This document shows, in pieces, positions 36,267 through 45,808 of a stretch of 64,000 nt of DNA (within the stretch, counting starts at the first letter, position 1; each line of letters starts with the position of its first letter). The translations under genes were made by a program, and so were the position numbers. Where the stretch lies: contig NZ_CP113097.1 of the NCBI RefSeq assembly GCF_026625125.1, forward strand, positions 3,596,001 to 3,660,000, written 5' to 3'. The notes beneath the pieces are model-generated. The model saw nothing but the letters and a program-made list of their open reading frames with translations. It made no database searches and was not told the origin of the DNA. The stretch comes from Pseudomonas putida (GTDB lineage: Bacteria > Pseudomonadota > Gammaproteobacteria > Pseudomonadales > Pseudomonadaceae).

Positions 36267-36529
36267 GAGAGATGCTCCTTCATGGGGTTGGAATCAGTTG
36301 ATGGAGAGAATCCTAACCGCTGGTCGCCATGAAGGCTCATTGGCAAACCTCATGCTTGCGATTGGTTTTGGCTATAAGCGAGGTTTATTAATAGAAGGGA
36401 TTGGGCTGAGCAAAGGATTGCGCCCGCTTGTGCGGCCCTCGCCGGCAAGCAGGCTGCCATGGGTAGGCGCCGGCTTCAGGGCTGGGCATACCCGGGAAGC
36501 CGGCTTGCGGGTTTCAGGGGGAATGAGGT
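36267..36529. other. ahpC upstream region with an OxyR-like pattern and REP-like sequence
   Basis: This 263-nt gap holds the ahpC promoter. At 36361-36397 tetrads ATTG, CTAT, GTTT and GAAG are spaced by 7 nt each, the spacing of OxyR sites (ATAG-N7-CTAT repeated), although only CTAT matches exactly. At about 36438-36456 GCCGGCAAGCAGGCT resembles a worn Pseudomonas REP element. No open frame with coding character was seen. Confidence 0.35.
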
Positions 36530-37885
36530 TCAGCGCGTAACGGTGCGCATGGTGACGAACTCTTCCGCCGCCGTCGGGTGCACGCCAATGGTCTCGTCGA
36601 ACTGCTGCTTGGTAGCGCCAGCCTTCAGGGCAATACCCAAGCCCTGGATGATCTCGCCAGCCTCAGGGCCGACCATGTGGCAGCCCAGCACCTTGTCGGT
36701 TTCGGCGTCCACCACCAGTTTCATCAAGGTCTTTTCCTGGATGTCGGTGAGGGTCAGTTTCATGGCGCGGAAGCGGCTCTCGAAGACCTGCACCTTGTGC
36801 CCGGCTTCCAGTGCCTGCTCTTCAGTCAGGCCCACGGTACCGATCGGCGGCTGGCTGAACACTGCGGTGGGGATGTTCTGGTAATCCACCGCGCGGTACT
36901 GCTCGGGTTTGAACAGGCGCCGTGCCACGGCCATGCCTTCGGCCAGGGCGACCGGGGTGAGTTGCACGCGGCCAATCACATCGCCAATGGCCAGGATCGT
37001 CGGAGCGGTGGTCTGGTACTGCTCGTCCACACGGATGTAACCGCGGCCGTCCAGCTCCACACCGGTGTTTTCCAGGCCCAGATTGTCGAGCATCGGGCGT
37101 CGGCCGGTGGCGTAGAACACGCAATCGGTGACCAGTTCACGGCCATCCTTGAGGGTGGCCTTGAGGCTGCCGTCTTCAAGCTGCTCGATGCGCTGGATAT
37201 CGGCATTGAACTGCAAGTCCATGCCGCGTTTTTCCAGCTCTTCCTTCAAATGGGTACGCACCGAACCGTCGAAACCGCGCAGGAACATGTCGCCGCGATA
37301 GAGCAACGTGGTGGCAGCGCCCAGCCCTTGGAAAATGCCGGCGAACTCGACCGCAATGTAGCCGCCGCCCACCACCAGCACCCGGCGTGGCAGCGCTTTG
37401 AGGTAGAACGCCTCGTTGGAGGTGATGGCCAGCTCCTTGCCCGGAATGTCCGGCACCTGTGGCCAGCCACCCGTCGCGATAAGGATGTGCCCGGCGCTGT
37501 AGCGCTGGCCTTGCACTTCCACTTCGTTGGCGCCGGTGATGCGCGCATGGCCTTGCAGCAGCGTCACGCCGCTGTTGACCAGCAGGTTGCGATAGATGCC
37601 GTTGAGGCGTTCGATTTCGCGGTTTTTGTTGGCGATGAGGGTACCCCAGTCGAAGTGGCCCTCCTCCAAGGTCCAGCCGTAGCCGGCAGCCTGCTCCAGT
37701 TCATCCGCGACGTGGGCGCCATACACCAGCAGCTTCTTGGGCACACAACCAACGTTGACGCAGGTGCCACCCAGGTAGCGGCTCTCGGCTACCGCCACTT
37801 TTGCGCCAAAGCCCGCTGCGAAGCGCGCCGCGCGCACACCACCGGACCCGGCACCAATCACGAACAGATCAAAATCGTAGGCCAT
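36530..37885 (-). CDS. gor: Glutathione-disulfide reductase
   Basis: The 451-residue flavoprotein reduces glutathione disulfide with NADPH. The redox-active disulfide is in [13 protein letters not shown] (about residues 39-51), with FAD ([17 protein letters not shown]) and NADPH ([16 protein letters not shown]) motifs and the C-terminal catalytic HPTAAEE. Length is typical. It is adjacent to ahpC/ahpF, so three thiol-peroxide defence genes lie together. Confidence 0.96.
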   Translation of the reverse strand: MAYDFDLFVIGAGSGGVRAARFAAGFGAKVAVAESRYLGGTCVNVGCVPKKLLVYGAHVADELEQAAGYGWTLEEGHFDWGTLIANKNREIERLNGIYRNLLVNSGVTLLQGHARITGANEVEVQGQRYSAGHILIATGGWPQVPDIPGKELAITSNEAFYLKALPRRVLVVGGGYIAVEFAGIFQGLGAATTLLYRGDMFLRGFDGSVRTHLKEELEKRGMDLQFNADIQRIEQLEDGSLKATLKDGRELVTDCVFYATGRRPMLDNLGLENTGVELDGRGYIRVDEQYQTTAPTILAIGDVIGRVQLTPVALAEGMAVARRLFKPEQYRAVDYQNIPTAVFSQPPIGTVGLTEEQALEAGHKVQVFESRFRAMKLTLTDIQEKTLMKLVVDAETDKVLGCHMVGPEAGEIIQGLGIALKAGATKQQFDETIGVHPTAAEEFVTMRTVTR

Positions 37886-37937
37886 GTATTCAGTCTCCTT
37901 GGCTGGCGCTCAGCATACCGCCGTTGGCCGCCACAAA

Positions 37938-38040
37938 CAAAAAAGCCACCCAGCCGGGTAATGCACGGCAGTCAGCATTTTCAGGGCCGCTGTGCGGCTC
38001 CAAATCGCTTGACTGTAGTGCATTACCCAGAAGGGTGGCT
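37938..38040 (-). terminator. Nested-hairpin terminator of galU, possible structured 3' RNA
   Basis: On the minus strand the transcript after galU folds into four nested stems: AGCCACCC/GGGTGGCT (8 bp), GGGTAATGCAC/GTGCATTACCC (11 bp), CAGTCA with TGACTG, and an apical GCCGC/GCGGC with a 3-nt loop. The outer arms are separated by a 4x4 internal loop and are followed by UUUUUUG. It begins 20 nt after the galU stop. The length (97 nt) far exceeds an ordinary terminator. Confidence 0.8.
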
Positions 38041-38060
38041 CGTAGACCTGCAGTGGCTTA

Positions 38061-38900
38061 TCAGTAAGCCTTGCCGGTCTTGTAGTAGTTCTCGAAGCAG
38101 AAGTTGGTCGCGTCGATGTAACCTTCGGCGCCGCCGCAGTCGAAACGCTGGCCCTTGAACTTGTAGGCGATCACGCAGCCGTTCTGCGCCTGCTGCATCA
38201 GTGCGTCAGTGATCTGGATCTCGCCGCCTTTGCCCGGTGGGGTGTTACGGATGATATCGAAGATATCCGGGGTCAGGATGTAGCGGCCGATGATCGCCAG
38301 GTTCGACGGAGCGTCTTCCGGGGCAGGCTTCTCGACCATGTTGGTCACACGGAAGATGTCGTCGCGGATCATGTCGCCGGCAATCACGCCGTACTTGTTG
38401 GTTTCCTGCGGATCGACTTCCTGGATGGCGATGATCGAGCAGCGGAACTGGTTGTACAGCTTCACCATCTGGGTCAGTACGCCGTCACCTTCCGGGTTGA
38501 CGCACAGGTCATCGGCCAGCACCACAGCAAACGGTTCGTCACCGATCAGCGGCTGGCCGGTCAGGATGGCATGGCCCAGGCCTTTCATTTCGGTCTGGCG
38601 GGTGTAGGAGAACGAGCACTCGTTGAGCAGGCGACGGATGCCGACCAGGTATTTTTCCTTGTCGGTGCCCTTGATCTGGTTTTCCAGCTCGTAGCTGATG
38701 TCGAAGTGGTCTTCCAGGGCGCGCTTACCGCGGCCTGTGACAATGGAAATCTCGTTCAGGCCAGCGTCCAGGGCCTCTTCAACGCCATACTGGATCAGTG
38801 GCTTGTTGACCACTGGCAGCATTTCCTTGGGCATGGCTTTGGTAGCAGGCAGGAAGCGAGTGCCGTAACCGGCTGCCGGGAACAAGCATTTCTTGATCAT
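38061..38900 (-). CDS. galU: UTP-glucose-1-phosphate uridylyltransferase
   Basis: The 279-residue enzyme makes UDP-glucose from UTP and glucose-1-phosphate for lipopolysaccharide and exopolysaccharide. The nucleotide-binding signature FPAAGYGTRFLPATKAMPKEMLP lies at the N-terminus (residues 7-29), with VVLADDL and the glucose-binding EKPAP segment. Length is standard for proteobacterial GalU. It is 48 nt downstream of ugd on the same strand, so the two enzymes form a UDP-glucose to UDP-glucuronate unit. A large hairpin terminates the transcript. Confidence 0.96.
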   Translation of the reverse strand: MIKKCLFPAAGYGTRFLPATKAMPKEMLPVVNKPLIQYGVEEALDAGLNEISIVTGRGKRALEDHFDISYELENQIKGTDKEKYLVGIRRLLNECSFSYTRQTEMKGLGHAILTGQPLIGDEPFAVVLADDLCVNPEGDGVLTQMVKLYNQFRCSIIAIQEVDPQETNKYGVIAGDMIRDDIFRVTNMVEKPAPEDAPSNLAIIGRYILTPDIFDIIRNTPPGKGGEIQITDALMQQAQNGCVIAYKFKGQRFDCGGAEGYIDATNFCFENYYKTGKAY

Positions 38901-38948
38901 AAACGTCCTTAAACAAAGGCGGAGCCTGTGGAATTCGGCGCAGTCTAA

Positions 38949-40310
38949 TCAGGCGGCAGTCACCTTACAATGCCCCGCCTGCGGCCGACCGATGCCATGA
39001 TAGAGATAACCCAGTGTAGATAGTTCCAGGGGATCGTAAATATTACGGCCATCAAATATCACTGGCATGCGCATCAGCCCACGCACACGGCTGAAATCCG
39101 GTTGGCGGAACTGCTTCCATTCAGTCACCAGGGCCAGTGCATCGGCACCTTCCACGCAGGCGTAAGGGTCCTCGGTCAGCTTCAGTTGACCACTGGCCAG
39201 CGCCTGCGCATAGCGCTCGGTAACCCCGGCCAGCGCCACCGGATCGCAGGCCTGCACACGTGTGCCTGCGGCCAGCAACGCATCGAGCAGCACCAGGCTG
39301 GGCGCCTCGCGCAGGTCATCGGTGCCCGGTTTGAAGGCCAGCCCCCATACCGCCACGGTACGGCCGCGCAGCACACCACCGAAATGCTGCTGCAGGGCGG
39401 TGAACAACAGGGTTTTTTGCTGATCGTTGCGGGCCTGTACTGCCCGCAGGATGACAGGCTGATAACCTTGCTGCTCGGCTGTGCGCAGCAACGCACGGAT
39501 GTCCTTCGGGAAGCACGATCCCCCATAGCCACAGCCGGCGTAGATGAAATGGCTGCCGATGCGCCGGTCGCTGCCAATGCCGTGGCGCACCTGCTCGATG
39601 TCCACGCCCAGGTGGGCGCACAGCCCGGCCAGTTCGTTGATGAACGATATCTTGGTGGCCAGGAAGGCGTTGGCGGCGTACTTGCTGAACTCGGCCGCAC
39701 GCGGAGACATCACCAGGATACGTTCGCGATTGCGCACAAAGGGCGCGTAGAGGCGTTGCAAGCACTGCCGTGCGGCCTCGTTGTCCGTACCTATGATGAT
39801 GCGGTCCGGGCGCATGAAATAGTCGATGGCGCTGCCTTCCTTGAGAAACTCCGGGTTGCTCGCCACCTCGACGGTAAAGCCTGCGCTGCGCTCGCGCAGG
39901 CCCTGCATCACCTGCCGGGCCACGCGCTCTGCGGTGCCGACCGGCACGGTCGACTTGTTGACCACCAGGCAACTGCGCGGCAAATGGCGGCCAAGGCTGT
40001 CGGCCACGGCCAGGACGTGCTGCAGGTCGGCCGAGCCGTCTTCCAGGCTGGGCGTGCCCACGGCGATGAACACCACCTGCGCCGTGGCCAGCGACGGCTG
40101 CCACTGGTCGCTGAAGCTCAGCAGCCCTTGCTCCACGCCTGCTTGCAGCAGTGCCTGCAACCCCGGTTCATGGATCGGACACTGGCCCTTCCGCAGCTGT
40201 GCCAGGCGGTGCGGGTCGCGCTCCAGGCACACCACCCGGTTGCCCATCCCGGCGAAACAGGCTGCCGTCACCAACCCTACATACCCTGCCCCGATCACAC
40301 AGAGGTCCAT
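38949..40310 (-). CDS. ugd: UDP-glucose 6-dehydrogenase
   Basis: The 453-residue enzyme oxidises UDP-glucose to UDP-glucuronate with two NAD+. The N-terminal Rossmann motif (VIGAGYVGLVTAACFAGMGN), VEVASNPEFLKEGSAI, and the catalytic cysteine in GCGYGGSCFPKD (about residue 265) are present. UDP-glucuronate supports lipid A aminoarabinose and exopolysaccharides. It precedes galU on the same strand, which supplies its substrate. Confidence 0.95.
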   Translation of the reverse strand: MDLCVIGAGYVGLVTAACFAGMGNRVVCLERDPHRLAQLRKGQCPIHEPGLQALLQAGVEQGLLSFSDQWQPSLATAQVVFIAVGTPSLEDGSADLQHVLAVADSLGRHLPRSCLVVNKSTVPVGTAERVARQVMQGLRERSAGFTVEVASNPEFLKEGSAIDYFMRPDRIIIGTDNEAARQCLQRLYAPFVRNRERILVMSPRAAEFSKYAANAFLATKISFINELAGLCAHLGVDIEQVRHGIGSDRRIGSHFIYAGCGYGGSCFPKDIRALLRTAEQQGYQPVILRAVQARNDQQKTLLFTALQQHFGGVLRGRTVAVWGLAFKPGTDDLREAPSLVLLDALLAAGTRVQACDPVALAGVTERYAQALASGQLKLTEDPYACVEGADALALVTEWKQFRQPDFSRVRGLMRMPVIFDGRNIYDPLELSTLGYLYHGIGRPQAGHCKVTAA

Positions 40311-40409
40311 GGCCGCGCTCCTTGAGTGAGATAGCGGACATTGCTACCGCCCGGGGGTTGCAAAGCGGTGACGGCGCGATGACAGAACAGTGCGCCAACG
40401 GTGAGCGCG

Positions 40410-41342
40410 TCAGCTACCGGTGCCCTGCCCGATCAGCACCCCGTCGACCTTCTGCCCATACAGGTTGACGCCGTCGTTGGCATGAAACTTCAGCCGGGTC
40501 TTCTCGACAGAGCCCTCCACCAGCCGAGGGTCCTGCGGCCGCTCGTGGCGGTTGACCCAGGCTGCCACATCCCACGCCTGCTGATCACTCAGGCTGCCTG
40601 GCCGGCCCAGCGGCATGTTGTGCTTGATGAAGGAAGCGGCCGTATTGATCCGGTGCATGCCGGCGCCCCAGTTGTAGGAATCCTTGCCCCACAACGGCGG
40701 CATCACGTATTCGTCGGCCACCTTCTGCCCTTCGCCGTCGTCCCCGTGGCAGATGGCGCACTGCTCGCGGTAGACCTGCTGACCGCGCTTGAAGTCATAG
40801 CCACCCTTGGGTTGCGGTACTTCAGGGTACCCGCGCCCGGCGATCTCCACCCCTGTAGGGGCTTTGGTAGCCAACCAGTAGGCATAGACCGACAGCGCGG
40901 TCATCTGCGGGCTGTCTGCGGCCGGTGGCTTGCCGTTCATGCTGAACTGGAAGCAGCCCTGGATACGCTCGGCGAAGGTGTTGACCTTGTCATTTTTCTT
41001 GCGATATGCCGGATACATAGGGTACGCACCCCACATCGGCGCGGAGTGCGGCAAGCGGCCTTGGTCCAGGTGGCAGTTGCTGCAGTTCATGCCGTTACCC
41101 ACCGCCTCAGGCATCAGTCGGCGGGTGTCGACGAACAGCGCATGGCCCTCGCGCACCATGTTGCCGAAAGCGTTGTCGGGCAGTTCACGCTCAGCGGGAG
41201 GCGCAAACTGCGCTGAGCCCTTGGCAGCAGTAACGTTCAACTGCGACTGGTCTTCCATGGCGATGGGCGCCGCAACCGCATGCCCCATGGCCGACAGCAG
41301 CAACGCTGGCATCAGTGCTTTCTTGGCTTTCACGGCTTTCAT
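40410..41342 (-). CDS. tsdA: Thiosulfate dehydrogenase (tetrathionate-forming), diheme cytochrome c TsdA
   Basis: The 310-residue precursor has a signal peptide and two haem c sites: CSNCH at residues 87-91 and CAICH at 195-199. Between them NTFAERIQGCFQFSMNG holds Cys130, which matches the unusual cysteine axial ligand of haem 1 in TsdA. The enzyme joins two thiosulfates into tetrathionate in the periplasm. ATG 41342 overlaps the stop of the upstream cytochrome gene (ATGA) and begins a good signal peptide. Together with TsdB it delivers electrons to the respiratory chain. Confidence 0.88.
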   Translation of the reverse strand: MKAVKAKKALMPALLLSAMGHAVAAPIAMEDQSQLNVTAAKGSAQFAPPAERELPDNAFGNMVREGHALFVDTRRLMPEAVGNGMNCSNCHLDQGRLPHSAPMWGAYPMYPAYRKKNDKVNTFAERIQGCFQFSMNGKPPAADSPQMTALSVYAYWLATKAPTGVEIAGRGYPEVPQPKGGYDFKRGQQVYREQCAICHGDDGEGQKVADEYVMPPLWGKDSYNWGAGMHRINTAASFIKHNMPLGRPGSLSDQQAWDVAAWVNRHERPQDPRLVEGSVEKTRLKFHANDGVNLYGQKVDGVLIGQGTGS

Positions 41343-41992
41343 GGCTTGACCTCCTGGCTGGCAGGGTTGGCAAAGAATGCTGCGATTGCCTGGACCTCTT
41401 GGTCGGTCAGGGCCTTGGCCACGCCGACCATCAGCTGATTGGGGTCGTTGCTGCGGCTGCCATCGCGCCAGCCGTTGAGTTGCGCCGCCAGGTAGCTGGC
41501 AGGCTGACCTGCCAGGGGCGGAAAGTGCTCGCCCACACCACTGCCACCAGGACCATGGCATTGCACGCAACCGGGAATGTTACGGCTCCAGTCACCGTAA
41601 AGCGCCAGGCGGGTGGTGGGATCGTTAGCGATCTGCTGACGGCGCACGCCTGGGGCCTGCTCGCCTGGCAGGGCGGCCAGGTAGCTGCTGACGGCCGTGA
41701 TCTCATCCTCGGTCAAGGCCTTGGCCAGCGGTTCCATCACCGCTTGTTTGCGGCTGCCGGCACGCCAGTCATGCAACTGTTTGCTCAGGTAACCTGCCGG
41801 CAGGCCGGCCAGGCGTGGGAAGCCAGCGGCGACTATGCCCTTGCCGTCAGGGCCATGGCAGCCCAGGCAAGCCATGGCGGCGGGGTTGGCGCCACCCTGG
41901 GTGAAGATCTTCTGGCCATCGGCGGCATGCGCCATGGGCCAGGCCACGATCAGCAGGCTGCCGATCAGGACTCGACTCAACGGGGTCATCAC
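41339..41992 (-). CDS. tsdB: Diheme cytochrome c TsdB (cytochrome c4-like electron acceptor of TsdA)
   Basis: The 217-residue precursor has a signal peptide (cleavage near AHAAD) and a duplicated cytochrome c4 fold with CLGCH at residues 42-46 and CVQCH at 142-146. Each half repeats a FPRLAGLPAGYL / FPPLAGQPASYL motif. In tsdBA operons such as that of Pseudomonas stutzeri, TsdB accepts electrons from TsdA. Its stop overlaps the tsdA start by four bases, so translation is coupled. The start may be ATG 41992 or 41989. Confidence 0.87.
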   Translation of the reverse strand: MMTPLSRVLIGSLLIVAWPMAHAADGQKIFTQGGANPAAMACLGCHGPDGKGIVAAGFPRLAGLPAGYLSKQLHDWRAGSRKQAVMEPLAKALTEDEITAVSSYLAALPGEQAPGVRRQQIANDPTTRLALYGDWSRNIPGCVQCHGPGGSGVGEHFPPLAGQPASYLAAQLNGWRDGSRSNDPNQLMVGVAKALTDQEVQAIAAFFANPASQEVKP

Positions 41993-42134
41993 GAATCTCC
42001 ATTTCTTTTGTTATAAGCTTAGGCTTAAAACACATAAGCAAATGGATACTAGCCCCGCCTGGGAACTGCCAACAACGGCAACACGACCAGCACATGGCAA
42101 TTGGCCTTGTTAACCGCGTTTTACTTGAGCCAGA

Positions 42135-42494
42135 TCAACCGCCAGAGATGCACTTGGTCGCCGCAGTGCGCACATCGCCCAAACGCAGTGGGAAGTTGTT
42201 CAAGCGTTCATGCAGCTTGATGCTGCTGCCGCTGCCACGTTCATCGATATCCACCAGTGCCGCTGGCCCGGCGCCGGCCGTCAGCTTTTGCGGCACGATC
42301 AAGCGCAGGCCATCGCCGCGCTGCTCTTCGACCAACGGATCACGGGTGTTCGCCAGCTCCTTCTTGACACAGTCGGCATACTCGCGGGGCGTCTTGCCAG
42401 AGATCACATCCATCGTTTCGTGCGACTGCTCCAGCTCGGAAACGCTGACACAACCACCCAGCGTCAGGGACAACGCCGCCACCATCCACTTCAT
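42135..42494 (-). CDS. Small lipoprotein of unknown function
   Basis: The 119-residue precursor has a lipobox (LTLGGC, Cys at about residue 14). The mature part (SGKTPREYADCVKKELANTRD, then GDGLRLIVPQKL and KLHERLNNFPLRLGDVRTAATKC) has two further cysteines that could form a disulfide. Such short lipoproteins with a YADCVK motif are common in Pseudomonas but uncharacterised. ATG 42494 was chosen because a much longer frame upstream has no coding character. Confidence 0.75.
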   Translation of the reverse strand: MKWMVAALSLTLGGCVSVSELEQSHETMDVISGKTPREYADCVKKELANTRDPLVEEQRGDGLRLIVPQKLTAGAGPAALVDIDERGSGSSIKLHERLNNFPLRLGDVRTAATKCISGG

Positions 42495-42654
42495 TTGGCA
42501 TACCTCAGCTATCAGGAATGCATCAGACCACGGCCAGGCACTTTTGCTCCGTGCTTTGGCAGATTTATCTAGCCCCACGCCATCCGGCGCGCCAGCCAAT
42601 CCCGACATCGTGGTATCGTTCGCGTTTGCTGAACCCGACTTTGCGGAGCACCCC

Positions 42655-42957
42655 ATGAAATTCGTACACCAGCGCGAGCATCTCAACGAGGACGACATCG
42701 TCGTCATCGAGTGCTCTCAACGCTGCAACATCCGCCTGATGAACGACGCCAACTTCCGCAGCTTCAAAAACGGCGGCCGACACACCTACCACGGCGGCCA
42801 CTTCGAGCGGTTCCCGGCCAAGATCACGGTACCTAGCACCGGTTTCTGGAACATCACCATCGACACCGTGACCACGCGCCCGATCTCGGTAACGCGCAAG
42901 CCAACCTTGTCCCACAAGATCAAGATCATCCGTCGTTCGTCGTCCAAACTCAGATAA
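42655..42957 (+). CDS. DUF1883 domain protein
   Basis: The 100-residue protein (MKFVHQREHLNEDDIVVIECS, FPAKITVPSTGFWNITID, ending KIKIIRRSSSKLR) matches DUF1883, a small beta-rich domain sometimes fused to TIR or other sensor modules. Here it stands alone. ATG 42655 follows GGAG with a seven-base spacer. The next small gene starts 7 nt after its stop, so they probably form an operon ending with the nitronate monooxygenase. Confidence 0.8.
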   Translation: MKFVHQREHLNEDDIVVIECSQRCNIRLMNDANFRSFKNGGRHTYHGGHFERFPAKITVPSTGFWNITIDTVTTRPISVTRKPTLSHKIKIIRRSSSKLR

Positions 42958-42964
42958 GACCGCC

Positions 42965-43135
42965 ATGAACCAGAACATCAAGTACGTCATCAAATACAAG
43001 CTCGACGGCGAACGCCGCTGGGACTTCGCCGTCATGTCCGATGCCTCGCACGAGCAGGCACTGGAAGCCCTGCGCAAGATCCACGGCGACGACGCCGACA
43101 AGATCAGCGAGATCCACGTCAGCAAGGCCCTGTAA
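42965..43135 (+). CDS. Small 56-residue protein between DUF1883 and nitronate monooxygenase genes
   Basis: The frame ATG 42965 to TAA 43133-43135 encodes 56 residues (NIKYVIKYKLDGERRWDFAV at the start, ISEIHVSKAL at the end). The pattern strand-strand-helix-strand suggests a small alpha-beta fold. It lies 7 nt after DUF1883 and 18 nt before the next gene, which supports its being real and co-transcribed. No family recognised. Confidence 0.7.
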   Translation: MNQNIKYVIKYKLDGERRWDFAVMSDASHEQALEALRKIHGDDADKISEIHVSKAL

Positions 43136-43153
43136 AACCGCTGGGAGAACTGC

Positions 43154-44230
43154 ATGAGCAACTGGCCAGACCGTCGTATTCTCGATCTGCTGGGCATCGA
43201 GTTGCCCATTCTCCAGGCGCCCATGGCCGGCGCCAGCGGCTCGGCCCTGGCCATCGCCGTGGCCAACGCCGGGGGCCTGGGCGCCCTGCCCTGCGCCATG
43301 CTCACCGGCGAGCAGGTGCGCGACGAGATCGCAGCCTTTCGCAGCGCTTGCCCGAGCGCCCCGCTGAACCTGAATTTCTTCTGCCACCAGCCGCCAGCCC
43401 CTGACGTCGACCGCGACAAGCGCTGGAAGCTGGCACTCAAGCCGTACTACACCGAAGTGGGCGCCGACTTCGAGGCTCCCACCCCGGTGTCCAATCGCGC
43501 CCCCTTTGACGAGCACAGCTGCCAGTGGGTCGAACAACTGCGCCCGGAGGTGGTGAGCTTCCACTTCGGCCTGCCCGACGCTGCGCTGCTGCAGCGTGTG
43601 AAAGCAACCGGAGCCAAGGTGCTGTCCAGCGCCACTACGGTGGAAGAAGCACTGTGGTTGGAGGCCAAGGGTTGCGATGCGATCATTGCCATGGGCAGTG
43701 AAGCCGGTGGCCATCGCGGCATGTTCCTCAGTGAAGACATCAACAGCCAGATCGGCACCTTCGCCCTGGTGCCGCAGGTTGCCGATGCAGTCGGGGTGCC
43801 GGTGATCGCCGCTGGCGGCATCGCTGACCCTCGTGGCCTGGTTGCCGCGCTGGCCCTGGGGGCCAGCGCCGTGCAAATCGGCACGGCCTACCTGTTCTGC
43901 CCGCAGGCCAAGGTGTCTACGGCCCACCGGCGCGCGCTGGACAGTGCTTCGGCCAGCGACACGGCCCTGACCAACCTGTTCACCGGGCGCCCGGCACGCG
44001 GCATCAATAACCGCGTCATGCGCGAACTGGGGCCGATAAGTGAACTGGCGCCACGCTTCCCCCTGGCTGGCGGCGCGCTGATGCCGTTGCGGGCAATCAC
44101 CGATCCACAAGGCAACAGCGACTTCAGCAACTTGTGGGCAGGGCAAGCGTTGCGGCTGGGCAAGGCGATGCCGGCTGAACAGCTGACCCGGGAAATTGCA
44201 GAGAGGGCGTTGACACTGGTTGGGCGCTAG
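43154..44230 (+). CDS. Nitronate monooxygenase
   Basis: The 358-residue FMN-dependent TIM-barrel enzyme belongs to the 2-nitropropane dioxygenase family and oxidises alkyl nitronates such as propionate-3-nitronate. Family motifs: LPILQAPMAGASGSALAIAVANAGG at the N-terminus, AIIAMGSEAGGHRG (catalytic His near residue 190), PVIAAGGIADPRGL and GASAVQIGTAYLFCPQA for phosphate binding. AGGGGAAC-like purines precede the ATG weakly (GGGAGAAC). It closes the small-gene unit that begins at DUF1883. Confidence 0.9.
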   Translation: MSNWPDRRILDLLGIELPILQAPMAGASGSALAIAVANAGGLGALPCAMLTGEQVRDEIAAFRSACPSAPLNLNFFCHQPPAPDVDRDKRWKLALKPYYTEVGADFEAPTPVSNRAPFDEHSCQWVEQLRPEVVSFHFGLPDAALLQRVKATGAKVLSSATTVEEALWLEAKGCDAIIAMGSEAGGHRGMFLSEDINSQIGTFALVPQVADAVGVPVIAAGGIADPRGLVAALALGASAVQIGTAYLFCPQAKVSTAHRRALDSASASDTALTNLFTGRPARGINNRVMRELGPISELAPRFPLAGGALMPLRAITDPQGNSDFSNLWAGQALRLGKAMPAEQLTREIAERALTLVGR

Positions 44231-44257
44231 CGACTGGCGTGGGGTGCCTGCCCCTGA

Positions 44258-45126
<869 letters not shown>

Positions 45127-45127
<1 letters not shown>

Positions 45128-45807
45128 TGCCACTGGACGCCAGTGACCTGGGGGCCATCTGGCTGACCGTCAAGCTGGCCAGCCTGACCACCCTGATCTT
45201 GCTGCTCATCGGCACGCCCATCGCCTGGTGGCTGGCGCGTACGCGCTCTTGGCTGCGCGGGCCGGTGGGCGCGGTGGTTGCGCTGCCGCTGGTGCTGCCG
45301 CCGACGGTGATCGGGTTTTACCTGCTGATCGCCCTCGGCCCGCATGGCTGGATAGGCCAGGCCACCGCGGCCCTGGGCCTGGGCAGCGTGGTGTTCAGTT
45401 TCACTGGCCTGGTGATCGGCTCGACGGTGTACTCCCTGCCGTTCGTGGTGCAACCGCTGCAGAACGCCTTCGCTGCCATCGGCCAGCGCCCGCTGGAAGT
45501 CGCCGCGACCTTGCGCGCCAGCCCGTGGGACACCTTCGTACATGTGGTGCTGCCGCTGGCACGGCCTGGTTTCATCACCGCCAGCATCCTTGGTTTTGCC
45601 CACACCGTAGGCGAGTTTGGTGTGGTACTGATGATTGGCGGCAACATCCCTGACAAGACCCGCGTGGTCTCGGTGCAGATCTTCGATCACGTCGAGGCCA
45701 TGGAATATACGCAAGCCCACTGGCTGGCCGGTGCCATGCTGGTGTTCTCGTTCCTGGTGCTGCTCCTGCTGTACGCAGGGCGCCGAGGCAAGCCTGGCTG
45801 GAGCTGA
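45127..45807 (+). CDS. modB: Molybdate ABC transporter permease ModB
   Basis: The 226-residue membrane protein has about five helices ([26 protein letters not shown] first) and the permease EAA loop ([25 protein letters not shown] near residue 120-145) that contacts the ATPase. It forms the channel dimer for molybdate. Translation is coupled to modA (overlapping TGATG) and modC follows 1 nt after its stop. Confidence 0.95.
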
Positions 45808-45808
45808 A

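Noticed and set aside
36578..38158. A 526-codon open frame on the plus strand
   Set aside because: It is the antisense shadow of gor; the sense strand has all the glutathione reductase motifs.
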